Shown piece after piece: positions 1-10,150 of a stretch of 64,000 nucleotides of DNA (position 1 is the first letter of the stretch; the number at the start of each line of letters is the position of its first letter). The notes under the pieces were generated by a model. The model was not told the origin of the DNA, searched no databases, and was given only the letters and a program-made list of their open reading frames with translations. A program made the position numbers and the translations under genes. Source of the DNA: Bradyrhizobium neotropicale (GTDB taxonomy: Bacteria > Pseudomonadota > Alphaproteobacteria > Rhizobiales > Xanthobacteraceae). The stretch is taken from assembly GCF_001641695.1 (NCBI RefSeq), contig NZ_LSEF01000100.1:185654-249653 (forward strand). The letters run 5' to 3'.

Positions 1-1093
1 TGACCTTGGCGAAGAAACCCTCGGATTCCGGCTGAGTGTTGCCGGAAGAGAGCTTTTCGAACTCGGCCAGCAATTCCTGCTGCTTCTTGGTGAGGTTCTG
101 CGGGGTCTCGACCACGACCTGGACATACATGTCGCCCATCTGGCGCGAGCGCAGTACTGGCATACCTTTTGATGCAATGCGGAATCGGCGGCCGGACTGG
201 GTCCCGGCCGGGACCTTCACCTTGGTCTTGGCCTTCTCGATGGTCGGCACCTCGAATTCGCCGCCAAGCGCAGCCGTCACCATCGAGATCGGTACGCGGC
301 AATGCAGGTCGGCGCCGTCGCGCTGGAAGAACTGGTGCTGGGCCAGCGACAGGAAGATGTAGAGATCGCCGGGCGGGCCGCCGCGGACACCGGCTTCGCC
401 CTCGCCGGCGAGCCTGATCCTTGTGCCGTCCTCGACGCCCTGGGGGATGTTGACCGACAGCGTGCGCTCGCGCGTGACCCGGCCCTGACCCGCGCAGGAC
501 GGGCAGGCATCCTCGATCATCTGGCCGCGGCCCTGGCAGCCCGGGCAGGTGCGCTCGAGCGTGAAGAAGCCCTGTGACTGCCGCACGCGGCCGGCGCCGC
601 CGCAGGTCGAGCAGGTCTTCGGCTTGGTGCCGGCCTTGGCGCCGGTGCCCGAGCAGGCCTCGCAGGTGACGGAGACGGGAATCTCGATCTGCGCCGTCTT
701 GCCGCCAAAGGCTTCCTCGAGCGTGATTTCCATGTTGTAGCGCAGGTCGGCGCCGCGCTCGCGGCCGCCGCGACCGCGCTGCCCGGCCATGCCGAACAGA
801 TCCTCGAAAATGTCGGAGAAAGAGGAGGCAAAGCCGGCACCGAAGCCGGCACCGCCACCGCCCTGCTCGAAGGCGGCGTGGCCGTAACGGTCGTAGGCCG
901 CGCGCTTGTCCTTGTCCTTGAGGACCTCGTAGGCCTCGTTGATTTCCTTGAACCGGACTTCGCTGGTGTCGTCCCCGGGGTTGCGGTCGGGGTGGAATTT
1001 CATCGCCAGCTTGCGGAAGGACGATTTCAGTACGGAATCATCGGCGTCGCGTTCGACTTCGAGGGTTTCGTAGTAGCAGCGCTTGGTGGACAT
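1..1093 (-). CDS. dnaJ: Chaperone DnaJ (partial, C-terminus off window)
   Basis: Hsp40 co-chaperone that delivers unfolded clients to DnaK and stimulates its ATPase in the cytoplasm. The translation starts MSTKRCYYETLEV at 1093 and has the J-domain HPD motif (FHPDRNPGDD), a Gly/Phe-rich stretch, four zinc-binding CxxCxGxG repeats (CEACSGTG, CSTCGGAG, CPGCQGRG, CPSCAGQG) and the C-terminal substrate domain. About 364 codons are present; the family is usually near 375-380, so roughly a dozen residues lie beyond the window edge. It follows dnaK on the same strand after a 246-bp gap, the usual dnaK-dnaJ order, and is probably read through from the dnaK heat-shock promoter. Confidence 0.97.
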   Translation of the reverse strand, partial: MSTKRCYYETLEVERDADDSVLKSSFRKLAMKFHPDRNPGDDTSEVRFKEINEAYEVLKDKDKRAAYDRYGHAAFEQGGGGAGFGAGFASSFSDIFEDLFGMAGQRGRGGRERGADLRYNMEITLEEAFGGKTAQIEIPVSVTCEACSGTGAKAGTKPKTCSTCGGAGRVRQSQGFFTLERTCPGCQGRGQMIEDACPSCAGQGRVTRERTLSVNIPQGVEDGTRIRLAGEGEAGVRGGPPGDLYIFLSLAQHQFFQRDGADLHCRVPISMVTAALGGEFEVPTIEKAKTKVKVPAGTQSGRRFRIASKGMPVLRSRQMGDMYVQVVVETPQNLTKKQQELLAEFEKLSSGNTQPESEGFFAKV

Positions 1094-1263
1094 GTCGGAC
1101 TCGGTCTATCCAATCGCGATTCAAGTCGGAGCGAAACAGCGTCGCCACGCGACAATATAGGCAGCCTTCCGCCCTGCGGCAGAGGGCAGCACGGCGGCGT
1201 TCAGCATAACGGCTGGGAATTGATTGATCGTAACGGGGACAGGCCCCGTCCGACCCGACACGA

Positions 1264-1290
1264 CGGCCTCCCCGCTGAGGGGGGAGGCCG
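1264..1290 (-). other. Hairpin in dnaK-dnaJ gap
   Basis: A perfect 10-bp inverted repeat (CGGCCTCCCC / GGGGAGGCCG, 7-nt loop) lies about 50 nt downstream of the dnaK stop. No T-run follows it on the minus strand, so it is not a standard intrinsic terminator. It may trim or stabilise the dnaK message or dampen dnaJ expression; that is inference. The rest of the 246-bp gap shows nothing I recognise. Confidence 0.4.
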
Positions 1291-1339
1291 GTAGAGCGTG
1301 TGGGGTCCAAGCCGTCCGCATCATGACCCTCTAAGGGTT

Positions 1340-3241
<1,902 letters not shown>

Positions 3242-3344
3242 GGTCCTGATACCCTTCTTTATTGCGGCAGGTTGGTTGGGCCCAGAAGGCACCCGATCCA
3301 AAACCCCCTAAGATCAAACATCCGCGATATTGCGATGGTTGAGG

Positions 3345-3375
3345 CTCATATAGGAGGGGGGGAGGGGGCCGCAAG
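3345..3375 (-). promoter_or_regulatory. Sigma-32 (RpoH) promoter of dnaK
   Basis: On the minus strand CTTG (3375-3372), exactly 17 nt, then CCTATATGAG (3354-3345). This matches the alphaproteobacterial heat-shock consensus CTTG-N17/18-CYTATNTNNG at every defined base. The expected start gives a 5' UTR of about 95 nt before the dnaK ATG. No CIRCE element (TTAGCACTC-N9-GAGTGCTAA) is present, so control here looks RpoH-based rather than HrcA-based. The remainder of the 3242-3638 gap holds no gene I can see. Confidence 0.8.
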
Positions 3376-3638
3376 GACCGAACGCAAGTTTCGGCCGTGA
3401 AAACATTGGGTTTTGGAAGATCATATCCGGGTGCCGCCGGCCTTGCGGGTGAGGAAATATTAACAGGTCCCTGCCCTCGCCAGAGCCGTCGCCGCAGGCC
3501 GCCCGGCCCTGTTGCGGCAAGACCAAACCCGCTAAAAGGCGGGCCGTCGGGTCGCCTCGCCAGCGGGGCTGCCTCACGCGACAAAGAGGCCCGATGGCCA
3601 CCATCGAACGGCCTCAATGTGAACCAAGTAGAGTGCCC

Positions 3639-4574
3639 ATGAAGCTCATCCGCCCCCTCGCCGCGCTCGCGCTCCTCGTTGCTTCCGCGCTTCCGGCCGC
3701 CTCCGCCGATGCTATGTTTCCGCCTGGCTTGCGCCTCGGCATGGTGCCGCTCATCGGCCTCAACAAGGCCAAGACCTTTCCGGGCTTCGAGAACGAGGAC
3801 GGCAGCGTCAAGGTGCTGGTCACCGAGCTGCCGCCGGCGGCTTATGGCGAGGTCGCGAGCGCCTTCAACGCCAATCCTGCGGGCACCGGCGTCAAGCAGG
3901 ACAAGATCGAGACGCCCGCGGGCCTTGCCTATTTCACCACGGAGAGCGGCAAGGCCGGCGATACTCCGGTGAAACGCTACTCGATGATCGTGCCGGGCGC
4001 CGGCTTCTCCGGCTATGTCGCCGTGCAGATCCCCGAGAACGCCACCAAGATCTACACCGACGAGGCGGTGCGGCAGATGTTTGCGAGCACCGTCACCCGC
4101 AGGGAGGTGTCGGTCGACGAGCAGATCGCGCTGATGCCATTCAAGATCACCGATCTCGCCGAGTTCAAGAATGTCCGCACGCTGGCGCCCGGCATCAGCA
4201 TCATCCTCGCCGATGGCGACGAGAGCTCGGGCTTCGAGCCCAAGCCATACATGATCCTCGGCTTGATCGGTGCGACGCCGCAGCAGGCCGACGACCGCGC
4301 CCGCTTTGCCCAGGAAGCGGCGCTCCAGATCCCCGGCATGCGCGAATCGCGCGTCACCATGTCGGAGCCGATCCGCATCAACGGCCAGCAGGGCTATGAG
4401 ACCCGGATCGACGGCGTCAGCGGCAAGGACAAGACCCCGGTGACGGTGGTGCAGTGGATCCGCTTCGGCGGCAGCACCTCGCTGCGCATCATCGCCAGCG
4501 CCCCGCGCGACCAGTGGTCGAACGCCTTCACCCGCTTCCGCGCCGTGCGCGACGGCATCCAGCCGAAGGGCTAG
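3639..4574 (+). CDS. Exported protein of unknown function
   Basis: A 311-aa protein starting MKLIRPLAALALLVASALPA, a Sec signal peptide with an Ala-rich cleavage region near residue 24 (ASADA). The mature part is soluble-looking, with no membrane segment and no motif I recognise, and runs to a basic end (RDGIQPKG). I preferred the ATG at 3639 over an upstream frame start at 3594 because the signal peptide then begins at residue 1 and an AAGTAGAG ribosome site precedes it. It is divergent from dnaK and upstream of pncA. It is probably periplasmic; I do not assign a function. Confidence 0.85.
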   Translation: MKLIRPLAALALLVASALPAASADAMFPPGLRLGMVPLIGLNKAKTFPGFENEDGSVKVLVTELPPAAYGEVASAFNANPAGTGVKQDKIETPAGLAYFTTESGKAGDTPVKRYSMIVPGAGFSGYVAVQIPENATKIYTDEAVRQMFASTVTRREVSVDEQIALMPFKITDLAEFKNVRTLAPGISIILADGDESSGFEPKPYMILGLIGATPQQADDRARFAQEAALQIPGMRESRVTMSEPIRINGQQGYETRIDGVSGKDKTPVTVVQWIRFGGSTSLRIIASAPRDQWSNAFTRFRAVRDGIQPKG

Positions 4575-4639
4575 CCCAAGCGCTGGACAGAACCGGCTGC
4601 ATTTTCGGGCTTCTGTTCGTACACCAGCGGAACTACGCT

Positions 4640-4670
4640 CCTCCCTCGTTGGGTTCATCCTGGAGGGAGG
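4640..4670 (+). promoter_or_regulatory. Hairpin covering the pncA Shine-Dalgarno
   Basis: CCTCCCTC (4640-4647) is a perfect complement of GAGGGAGG (4663-4670), with a 15-nt loop. The second arm is the strong Shine-Dalgarno of the nicotinamidase gene, 6 nt before its ATG at 4677. In the transcript the ribosome site could be paired and hidden. The pairing is seen directly; a regulatory role is inference. Confidence 0.5.
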
Positions 4671-4676
4671 CGAACG

Positions 4677-5399
4677 ATGCTGGATCGGCGACAAGTCTTG
4701 GCGGCGCTTGGGACGACGGCGCTTGCGACCCTCGCGTCAAATCCGGTCCTCGCGGCGGCATCGATCAAGCCGGATGATGCATCCGCGCTGCTCGTGATCG
4801 ACGTACAGAATTGCTTCCTGCCCGGCGGCAGCCTCGCCGTGAAGGAAGGCGAGCAGGTGGTGCCCGTGATCAACCGGATCGCGAAAGCGTTTGCGAACGT
4901 GGTGATGACGCAGGACTGGCACACGCAAGGCCACGTTTCCTTCGCCTCGGTGCACTCCGGCAAGAAGCCGTTCGAGACCATCGACCTGCCCTACGGCAAG
5001 CAGGTGCTGTGGCCGGATCATTGCGTGCAGGGCACCGACGGCGCCGCGCTGTCGAAGGACCTCTCGATCCCGCAAGCCGAGCTGATCATCCGCAAGGGCT
5101 TTCACAAGGACGTCGACAGCTACTCGGCGTTCCTCGAAGCCGACGGCAAGACCTCGACCGGGCTCGCCGGCTACCTCAAGGGGCGCAAGATCAAGCGCGT
5201 CTTCGTCGCGGGGCTGGCGACAGATTTCTGCGTCGCCTGGACCGCACTCGACGCGCGCAAGGCGGGTTTCGAGGTCTATGTCGTGGAGGACGCCTGCCGC
5301 GGCATCGACACGCAGGGCTCGCTGGCCAAGGCCTGGGCCGATATGGCCAAGGCCGGCGTGAAGCGGATTCAGTCGGGTGATATCGCGGTGAGCGCTTAG
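4677..5399 (+). CDS. pncA: Nicotinamidase (PncA family) with export signal
   Basis: Hydrolyses nicotinamide to nicotinate and ammonia in NAD salvage. 240 aa. The cysteine-hydrolase triad is Asp42 (IDVQN), Lys140 (IIRKG) and Cys185 (TDFCV); metal ligands are Asp80, His82 and His86 (QDWHTQGH). The WPDHCVQGT block is typical. Unusually, about 28 extra N-terminal residues read MLDRRQVLAALGTTALATLA, with a twin arginine, a hydrophobic stretch and an Ala-x-Ala end, resembling a Tat signal, so the enzyme may act in the periplasm. An isochorismatase-like hydrolase of other specificity is the alternative. Its ribosome site is inside a hairpin. Confidence 0.88.
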   Translation: MLDRRQVLAALGTTALATLASNPVLAAASIKPDDASALLVIDVQNCFLPGGSLAVKEGEQVVPVINRIAKAFANVVMTQDWHTQGHVSFASVHSGKKPFETIDLPYGKQVLWPDHCVQGTDGAALSKDLSIPQAELIIRKGFHKDVDSYSAFLEADGKTSTGLAGYLKGRKIKRVFVAGLATDFCVAWTALDARKAGFEVYVVEDACRGIDTQGSLAKAWADMAKAGVKRIQSGDIAVSA

Positions 5400-5482
5400 G
5401 AAGGCCTGTCAGACCCTCATAGTGAGGAAGCGCGTCAGCGCCGTCTCGAACCACGAAGGCCGAGCTCTCGCAGCTTTCTCCC

Positions 5483-5527
5483 CTCGTCATTCCGGGGCGC
5501 GCGTCAGCGCGATCCCGGAATGACGAG
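5483..5527. repeat. Intergenic palindrome, family B (CGTCATTCCGGG)
   Basis: Arms CTCGTCATTCCGGG and CCCGGAATGACGAG flank a short GCGCGCGTCAGCGCG core. Family B recurs at 48725, 50061 and 60027. It lies between the convergent pncA and grpE stops and may end both transcripts. The flanking 5410-5460 stretch resembles a decayed family E copy (see 48800). Confidence 0.8.
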
Positions 5528-5587
5528 AAAACCCCACAAGCTGCTCAGCGTGAGGGTCTGCGCAAGCAGGAGTGCGGCAAGCGCGGC

Positions 5588-6202
5588 TTACGCCGCGCCG
5601 TTCGATTCGTTGTTGTTGGCGGCGGCCGCGGCCTTGGCGCCGCCCTTGGCGACACCGACCAGCGCCGGGCGCAGCACGCGCTCGCCGATCGTGTAGCCGG
5701 CCTGCACGACCTGCACCACGGTGCCTGACGGCACCGACGGATCAGGCACCTCGAACATCGCCTGCTGGAAATTGGGGTCGAACTTCTGGCCCTGCGGGTC
5801 GAACTTCTTCACGCCGTGCTTTTCCAGCGCATTGAGCAGCGAGCGCTCGGTGAGCTCGACACCCTCGATCAGCGATTTCAGGCCGGGGTCGGCATTGGCG
5901 CGGTCCTCGGCCGGGACGGCATCGAGCGCGCGCTGGAGATTGTCGGCGATGTCGAGCACATCGCGGGCAAAGCCAGTGATGCCATAGAGACGGGCGTCAG
6001 CGACCTCCTTGGTGGTGCGCTTGCGCAGGTTCTCCATCTCCGCCAGCGTCCGCAGCATCCGGTCGCGCGCCTCGGCGGCTTCCTTTTGCAGCAGCTCGAC
6101 CGAACCAGGCTCGGGATCGTCGGGCATCACATAGGGCTTCGACACCACGGGCTCGCCGGTCGGCGCGGCCGTGTCTTCGGGTTGCCGGTTTTGATCGGTC
6201 AT
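5588..6202 (-). CDS. grpE: Nucleotide exchange factor GrpE
   Basis: Releases ADP from DnaK to reset the chaperone cycle. 204 aa, normal length. An acidic, flexible N-terminus leads into a long helix (ELLQKEAAEARDRMLRTLAE, then ENLRKRT) and the C-terminal beta domain (FDPQGQKFDPNFQQAMFEV, GYTIGERVLRPALVGVAKG). A run of Ala and Asn ends the protein. It lies 97 bp downstream of hrcA on the same strand, the usual hrcA-grpE pairing, with a possible promoter of its own in the gap. Confidence 0.98.
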   Translation of the reverse strand: MTDQNRQPEDTAAPTGEPVVSKPYVMPDDPEPGSVELLQKEAAEARDRMLRTLAEMENLRKRTTKEVADARLYGITGFARDVLDIADNLQRALDAVPAEDRANADPGLKSLIEGVELTERSLLNALEKHGVKKFDPQGQKFDPNFQQAMFEVPDPSVPSGTVVQVVQAGYTIGERVLRPALVGVAKGGAKAAAAANNNESNGAA

Positions 6203-6244
6203 CGGCTGCTGTCTCGAACTCGTCTGAAGGGATTGTTGGCTGGG

Positions 6245-6273
6245 ATATCGTGCCTAAAGCTACGAAAATCAAG
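6245..6273 (-). promoter_or_regulatory. Possible sigma-32 promoter of grpE
   Basis: Minus strand CTTGATT, 14 nt, CACGATAT. This fits the enterobacterial heat-shock pattern CTTGAAA-N13/15-CCCCATNT at 5 of 7 and 6 of 8 positions, but fits the alphaproteobacterial -10 poorly. It lies 43 bp before the grpE start. grpE could instead rely on hrcA read-through. Confidence 0.35.
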
Positions 6274-6299
6274 CGCCCGTGATCGGCCTAAACTGCCGG

Positions 6300-7388
6300 T
6301 CAGCCCCCCAGGAGGCGGCTGACGATGCGGGCGGCATAGTCCACGGTCGGGATCACCCGGGCATAGTTCAGCCGCGTCGGCCCGATCACGCCCAAAACGC
6401 CGACGATATGGCCGGCGGCATCCCGGTAGGGCGAGATGATGGTGGAGGAGCCGGACAGCGAGAACAGCTTGTTCTCGCTGCCGATGAAGATTCGCACGCC
6501 CTCGGCGGTCTCGGCACGGCCCAAAAGGTCAATCACGCCGCGTTTGGTCTCCAGATCGTCGAACAGGAGCCGCACGCGTTCGAGATCCTCCAGCGCATGC
6601 AGGTCCTCGAGCAGATTGGCGTGGCCGCGGACAATGAGCTGGCGGTCCTCATTCTCGCCGCCGGACCAGCTCGCGATTCCGGCCGAGATCACCTTCTGCG
6701 TCAGTTGATCGAGCTCGGCGCGGGCCCGTCCCAACGCGGTTTCGAGCTCGAGTCGTGCTTCGGCCAGCGTCCGGCCCCGAATCCGCGCATTGAGGAAGTT
6801 GCTGGCTTCCGTCAGCGCCGAGGAGGGAACTCCCGGCGGCAGCGACAGCACGCGGTTTTCGACCTGGCCGTCCTCACCGACCAGGATGACGAGCGCCCGT
6901 TCCGGTTCCAGGCGGACGAATTCGATATGCTTCAGCCGCGCATTGGATTTTGGCGTCATCACGACCGCGGCGGCCCGGGTGAGGCCCGACAGCCGCGTCA
7001 GCGCCTGGTCCAGCGCCGCCTCGACCGACTGGGCCTGGCCGACGGAGGCGAGCTGGCTCTGGATCGATTGGCGTTCGGCCTCGTTGAGCTCGCCGACCTG
7101 CATCAGGGCGTCGACGAAGAAGCGCAGGCCGAGTTCCGTCGGCAGCCGGCCAGCGGAGGTATGCGGAGCATAGATCAGGCCGAGCTGCTCGAGATCGGCC
7201 ATCACGTTGCGCACCGAGGCCGGCGACAGCGGAACCGTGATCAGCCGGGAAATGTTGCGCGAGCCGACCGGCTCGCCGGTCGCGAGATAGCTTTCGACAA
7301 TTTGACGAAAGATGTCGCGGGAACGCTCGTTGAGCTGGGCCAGGCCTGCGTGCGGCGCGATCAGATGGATCGGATCGTGATGGGCCAC
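6300..7388 (-). CDS. hrcA: Heat-inducible transcription repressor HrcA
   Basis: Represses chaperone genes by binding CIRCE operators, with activity tuned by GroEL. 362 aa. An N-terminal winged helix (QLNERSRDIFRQIVESYLATGEPVGSR) is followed by the GAF-like and dimerisation regions, ending VIPTVDYAARIVSRLLGG. Translation begins at a GTG (7388) preceded by GAGAGGAG. No CIRCE sequence occurs in this window, so its targets (normally groESL) are elsewhere. It is divergent from rph. Confidence 0.97.
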   Translation of the reverse strand: MAHHDPIHLIAPHAGLAQLNERSRDIFRQIVESYLATGEPVGSRNISRLITVPLSPASVRNVMADLEQLGLIYAPHTSAGRLPTELGLRFFVDALMQVGELNEAERQSIQSQLASVGQAQSVEAALDQALTRLSGLTRAAAVVMTPKSNARLKHIEFVRLEPERALVILVGEDGQVENRVLSLPPGVPSSALTEASNFLNARIRGRTLAEARLELETALGRARAELDQLTQKVISAGIASWSGGENEDRQLIVRGHANLLEDLHALEDLERVRLLFDDLETKRGVIDLLGRAETAEGVRIFIGSENKLFSLSGSSTIISPYRDAAGHIVGVLGVIGPTRLNYARVIPTVDYAARIVSRLLGG

Positions 7389-7539
7389 AGACGTTAACTC
7401 CTCTCAGATGCTTGTAATTTGTCCATCCCTGAGGGTTCTGACAAGCGCGGCGTTGGGGCGAAAAAACCTTGCCGCCCACCCTTCCCCCTCCTACAAGCAC
7501 CGCGAACAGCCTTTTCCCGTGAGTTTTGGAGGATTTCCC

Positions 7540-8253
7540 ATGCGGCCAAGCCGCCGTGCGCCCGACGAGTTGCGCCCCGTGACGCTGGAGCGTGGCGTCG
7601 TCAAATATGCGGAAGGCTCCTGCCTCGTGAAATTCGGCGACACCCATGTGCTGGTCACCGCCACGCTGGAGGACCGCCTGCCGCCGTGGCTGAAGGGCCA
7701 GGGCCGCGGCTGGGTCACCGCCGAATACGGCATGCTGCCGCGCGCCACGCTGGAGCGCACCCGCCGCGAGGCGTCCGCCGGAAAACAGAGCGGCCGCACC
7801 GTCGAGATCCAGCGCCTGATCGGCCGCTCGCTGCGCACCATCATCGACCTCGAAGCGCTCGGCGAACGCCAGATCACGGTCGATTGCGACGTGCTCCAGG
7901 CCGACGGCGGCACGCGCACCGCCTCGATCACCGGCGCCTGGGTCGCGCTCGCCGATTGCGTCAACTGGATGAAGTCGCGCAACATGATCAAGGCCAACGT
8001 GCTGCGCGACAATGTCGCCGCGATCTCCTGTGGCATCTACAACGGCACCCCGGTGCTCGACCTCGATTATGCCGAGGATTCGGAAGCCGAGACCGACGCC
8101 AATTTCGTCATGACGGGCGACGGCCGCATCATCGAGGTGCAGGGCACCGCGGAACGCGAACCGTTCACGGAAACCGAGTTCCTGGCCCTGATGGCGCTGG
8201 CGCGCAAGGGCGTCGCGCGTCTCGTGGACTTGCAGAAACTGGCCGTGGCGTAG
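7540..8253 (+). CDS. rph: Ribonuclease PH
   Basis: Phosphorolytic 3'-5' exoribonuclease that trims tRNA 3' ends. 237 aa, the typical size. The start MRPSRRAPDELRPVTLE at 7540 has TTGGAGGA upstream; an in-frame start at 7408 gives a non-conserved leader and is rejected. Conserved GRGWVTAEYGMLPRAT, RRE and the catalytic DCDVLQADGGTRTA block are visible. It heads a tight plus-strand set, rph-rdgB-hemW. Confidence 0.98.
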   Translation: MRPSRRAPDELRPVTLERGVVKYAEGSCLVKFGDTHVLVTATLEDRLPPWLKGQGRGWVTAEYGMLPRATLERTRREASAGKQSGRTVEIQRLIGRSLRTIIDLEALGERQITVDCDVLQADGGTRTASITGAWVALADCVNWMKSRNMIKANVLRDNVAAISCGIYNGTPVLDLDYAEDSEAETDANFVMTGDGRIIEVQGTAEREPFTETEFLALMALARKGVARLVDLQKLAVA

Positions 8254-8263
8254 TCAATAGGCC

Positions 8264-8899
8264 ATGCACCGCCGAATCACCGGAAAACTCGTGATCGCGA
8301 CCCACAATCCCGGCAAGCTCGCCGAGATGCGGGAGCTGCTCGCGCCCCATGGCGTCGAGGCGGTCTCGGCCGGTGACCTTGGCTTGGCCGAGCCCGAAGA
8401 GACCGGCAACCATTTCCGCAGCAACGCCGCGATCAAGGCGATCGCGGCGGCAAAGGCGACGAAGCTGCCGGCCTTCGCCGATGATTCCGGCATCATGGTC
8501 GACGCGATCGACGGCGCTCCCGGCATCTACAGCGCTCGCTGGGCCGGCCCCAACAAGGACTTTGCCGCGGCGATGGCGCAGATCGAGCGCCTGTTGCAGG
8601 AGCGCGGCGCGACCACACCCGACAAGCGCAAGGCACACTTCGTTTCGGCGCTCTGCGTCGCTTGGCCCGACGATCATCTTGAAGAGGTCGAGGCGCGCGT
8701 CGACGGCACCCTGGTGTGGCCGCCGCGCGGCACAGCCGGCTTCGGTTATGATCCGATGTTCCTGCCCGACGGGTACACACGTACGTTCGGCGAGATGACC
8801 AGCATCGAGAAGCATGGCCTGCCGCCGATCGGCCTTGGCTTGTCACATCGTGCCCGTGCCTTCGTGAAACTGGCGGAGATCTGCCTTGAGCCGCGCTAA
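8264..8899 (+). CDS. rdgB: dITP/XTP pyrophosphatase (RdgB/HAM1)
   Basis: Removes non-canonical purine nucleotides (dITP, XTP) by hydrolysis to the monophosphate, protecting DNA. 211 aa. The family hallmarks are ATHNPGKLAEM at the N-terminus, FADDSGIMVDAIDGAPGIYSAR in the middle and GFGYDPMFLPDG near the end. It starts 10 bp after the rph stop and its end overlaps the hemW start by 14 bp, suggesting translational coupling. Confidence 0.97.
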   Translation: MHRRITGKLVIATHNPGKLAEMRELLAPHGVEAVSAGDLGLAEPEETGNHFRSNAAIKAIAAAKATKLPAFADDSGIMVDAIDGAPGIYSARWAGPNKDFAAAMAQIERLLQERGATTPDKRKAHFVSALCVAWPDDHLEEVEARVDGTLVWPPRGTAGFGYDPMFLPDGYTRTFGEMTSIEKHGLPPIGLGLSHRARAFVKLAEICLEPR

Positions 8900-10040
8900 G
8901 GAAGCCTTCGGCGTCTACGTGCACTGGCCGTTCTGCCTGTCGAAGTGTCCCTATTGCGATTTCAACAGCCATGTCCGGCACGCCGCGATCGACGAGGCGC
9001 GCTTTGCGGCGGCCTTCGCTCGCGAGATCGCAACCACCGCCGAGCGCGCGCCGGGCCGCGAAGTCACCTCGATCTTCCTCGGCGGCGGCACGCCGTCGCT
9101 GATGCAGCCCGCGACCGTCGGTGCGGTGCTCGACGCCATCGGCAAGCATTGGACCGTCGCCAAAGATGTCGAAGTCACGCTGGAGGCGAATCCGACCAGC
9201 GTCGAAGCCACGCGCTTCGCCGGCTATCGCACCGCCGGCGTCAATCGCGTCTCGCTCGGTGTGCAGGCGCTCGACGATGCCTCGCTGAAGGCGCTGGGCC
9301 GCCTGCATAGCGCCCGCGAGGCGCTCGATGCGGTCGCCATCGCGCGCCGCTCGTTCGACCGCTATTCGTTCGACCTGATCTACGCCCGCCCCGACCAGAC
9401 GCCGGCGATGTGGGCCGACGAGCTCCGCCACGCCATCGATGAAGCGGCCGAGCACCTGTCGCTCTATCAATTGACGATCGAGGAAGGCACGCCGTTCTTC
9501 GGCCTGCACCAGGCCGGCAAATTGAAGACGCCGGACGAAGCGGTCGCCCGCGCGCTCTACGACGTGACGCAGGAGACCTGCGACAGGCTCGGCCTGCCTG
9601 CCTACGAGATTTCAAATCACGCGCGGCGCGGCGCGGAGTGCCGGCACAATCTCGTCTACTGGCGTGGTGAGGAATATGCCGGCATCGGCCCCGGCGCCCA
9701 CGGCCGTCTCGACATCGACGGCATCAGGCACGCGACCGCCACCGAGAAGCGCCCCGAAGCTTGGCTGATGCGGGTCGAAGCTTCCGGCCATGGCGTCGTC
9801 ACCGACGAGCTCCTCAACAGCGAAGAGCGGGCCGACGAATTTCTGCTGATGGGATTGCGCCTCGCCGAGGGCATCGACCCCGATCGCTACACTGCACTCT
9901 CCGGCCGCCCGCTCGACCCCCGCCGCATCGCGCTGCTGCGCGAGGAAGGCGCGATCACGGTGGATCCGACGGGCCGCCTGCGTGTGACGAGTAGCGGATT
10001 TCCGGTTCTGGATGCCGTGGTCGCGGATCTCGCGGCGTAA
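8886..10040 (+). CDS. hemW: Heme chaperone HemW (radical SAM)
   Basis: Coproporphyrinogen-oxidase-like radical SAM protein, now known as a heme-transfer chaperone. 384 aa. The iron-sulfur motif is Cys17-x3-Cys21-x2-Cys24 (FCLSKCPYCDF), followed by FLGGGTPSL (SAM-binding Gly motif), the EANPTS segment and a HemN C-terminal domain. The start is a TTG at 8886 inside the rdgB end; no better ATG lies before the conserved FGVYVHWPFC. Its stop abuts a 110-bp palindrome that fills the gap to the next gene. Confidence 0.93.
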   Translation: MSRAKEAFGVYVHWPFCLSKCPYCDFNSHVRHAAIDEARFAAAFAREIATTAERAPGREVTSIFLGGGTPSLMQPATVGAVLDAIGKHWTVAKDVEVTLEANPTSVEATRFAGYRTAGVNRVSLGVQALDDASLKALGRLHSAREALDAVAIARRSFDRYSFDLIYARPDQTPAMWADELRHAIDEAAEHLSLYQLTIEEGTPFFGLHQAGKLKTPDEAVARALYDVTQETCDRLGLPAYEISNHARRGAECRHNLVYWRGEEYAGIGPGAHGRLDIDGIRHATATEKRPEAWLMRVEASGHGVVTDELLNSEERADEFLLMGLRLAEGIDPDRYTALSGRPLDPRRIALLREEGAITVDPTGRLRVTSSGFPVLDAVVADLAA

Positions 10041-10150
10041 CGCGCTGCCGTAGGGTGGGCAAAGGCGCACTTGCGCCGTGCCCACCACCTGTCCGCAAAT
10101 TGGATTGAAGCGGTGGGCACGCTTCGCTTTGCCCACCCTACGGCAGCGCG
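10041..10150. repeat. Intergenic palindrome, family A (TAGGGTGGGCAAAG)
   Basis: Perfect 24-bp arms at 10041-10064 and 10127-10150, with an inner GTGCCCACC/GGTGGGCAC pairing. It fills the whole gap between the convergent hemW stop (10040) and the next stop (10151), without a spare base. Other family A copies are at 24939, 47682 and 60981. A bidirectional terminator role is plausible. Confidence 0.9.

Noticed and set aside
6203..7539. CIRCE operator near hrcA or grpE
   Set aside because: No TTAGCACTC-N9-GAGTGCTAA or close variant on either strand.
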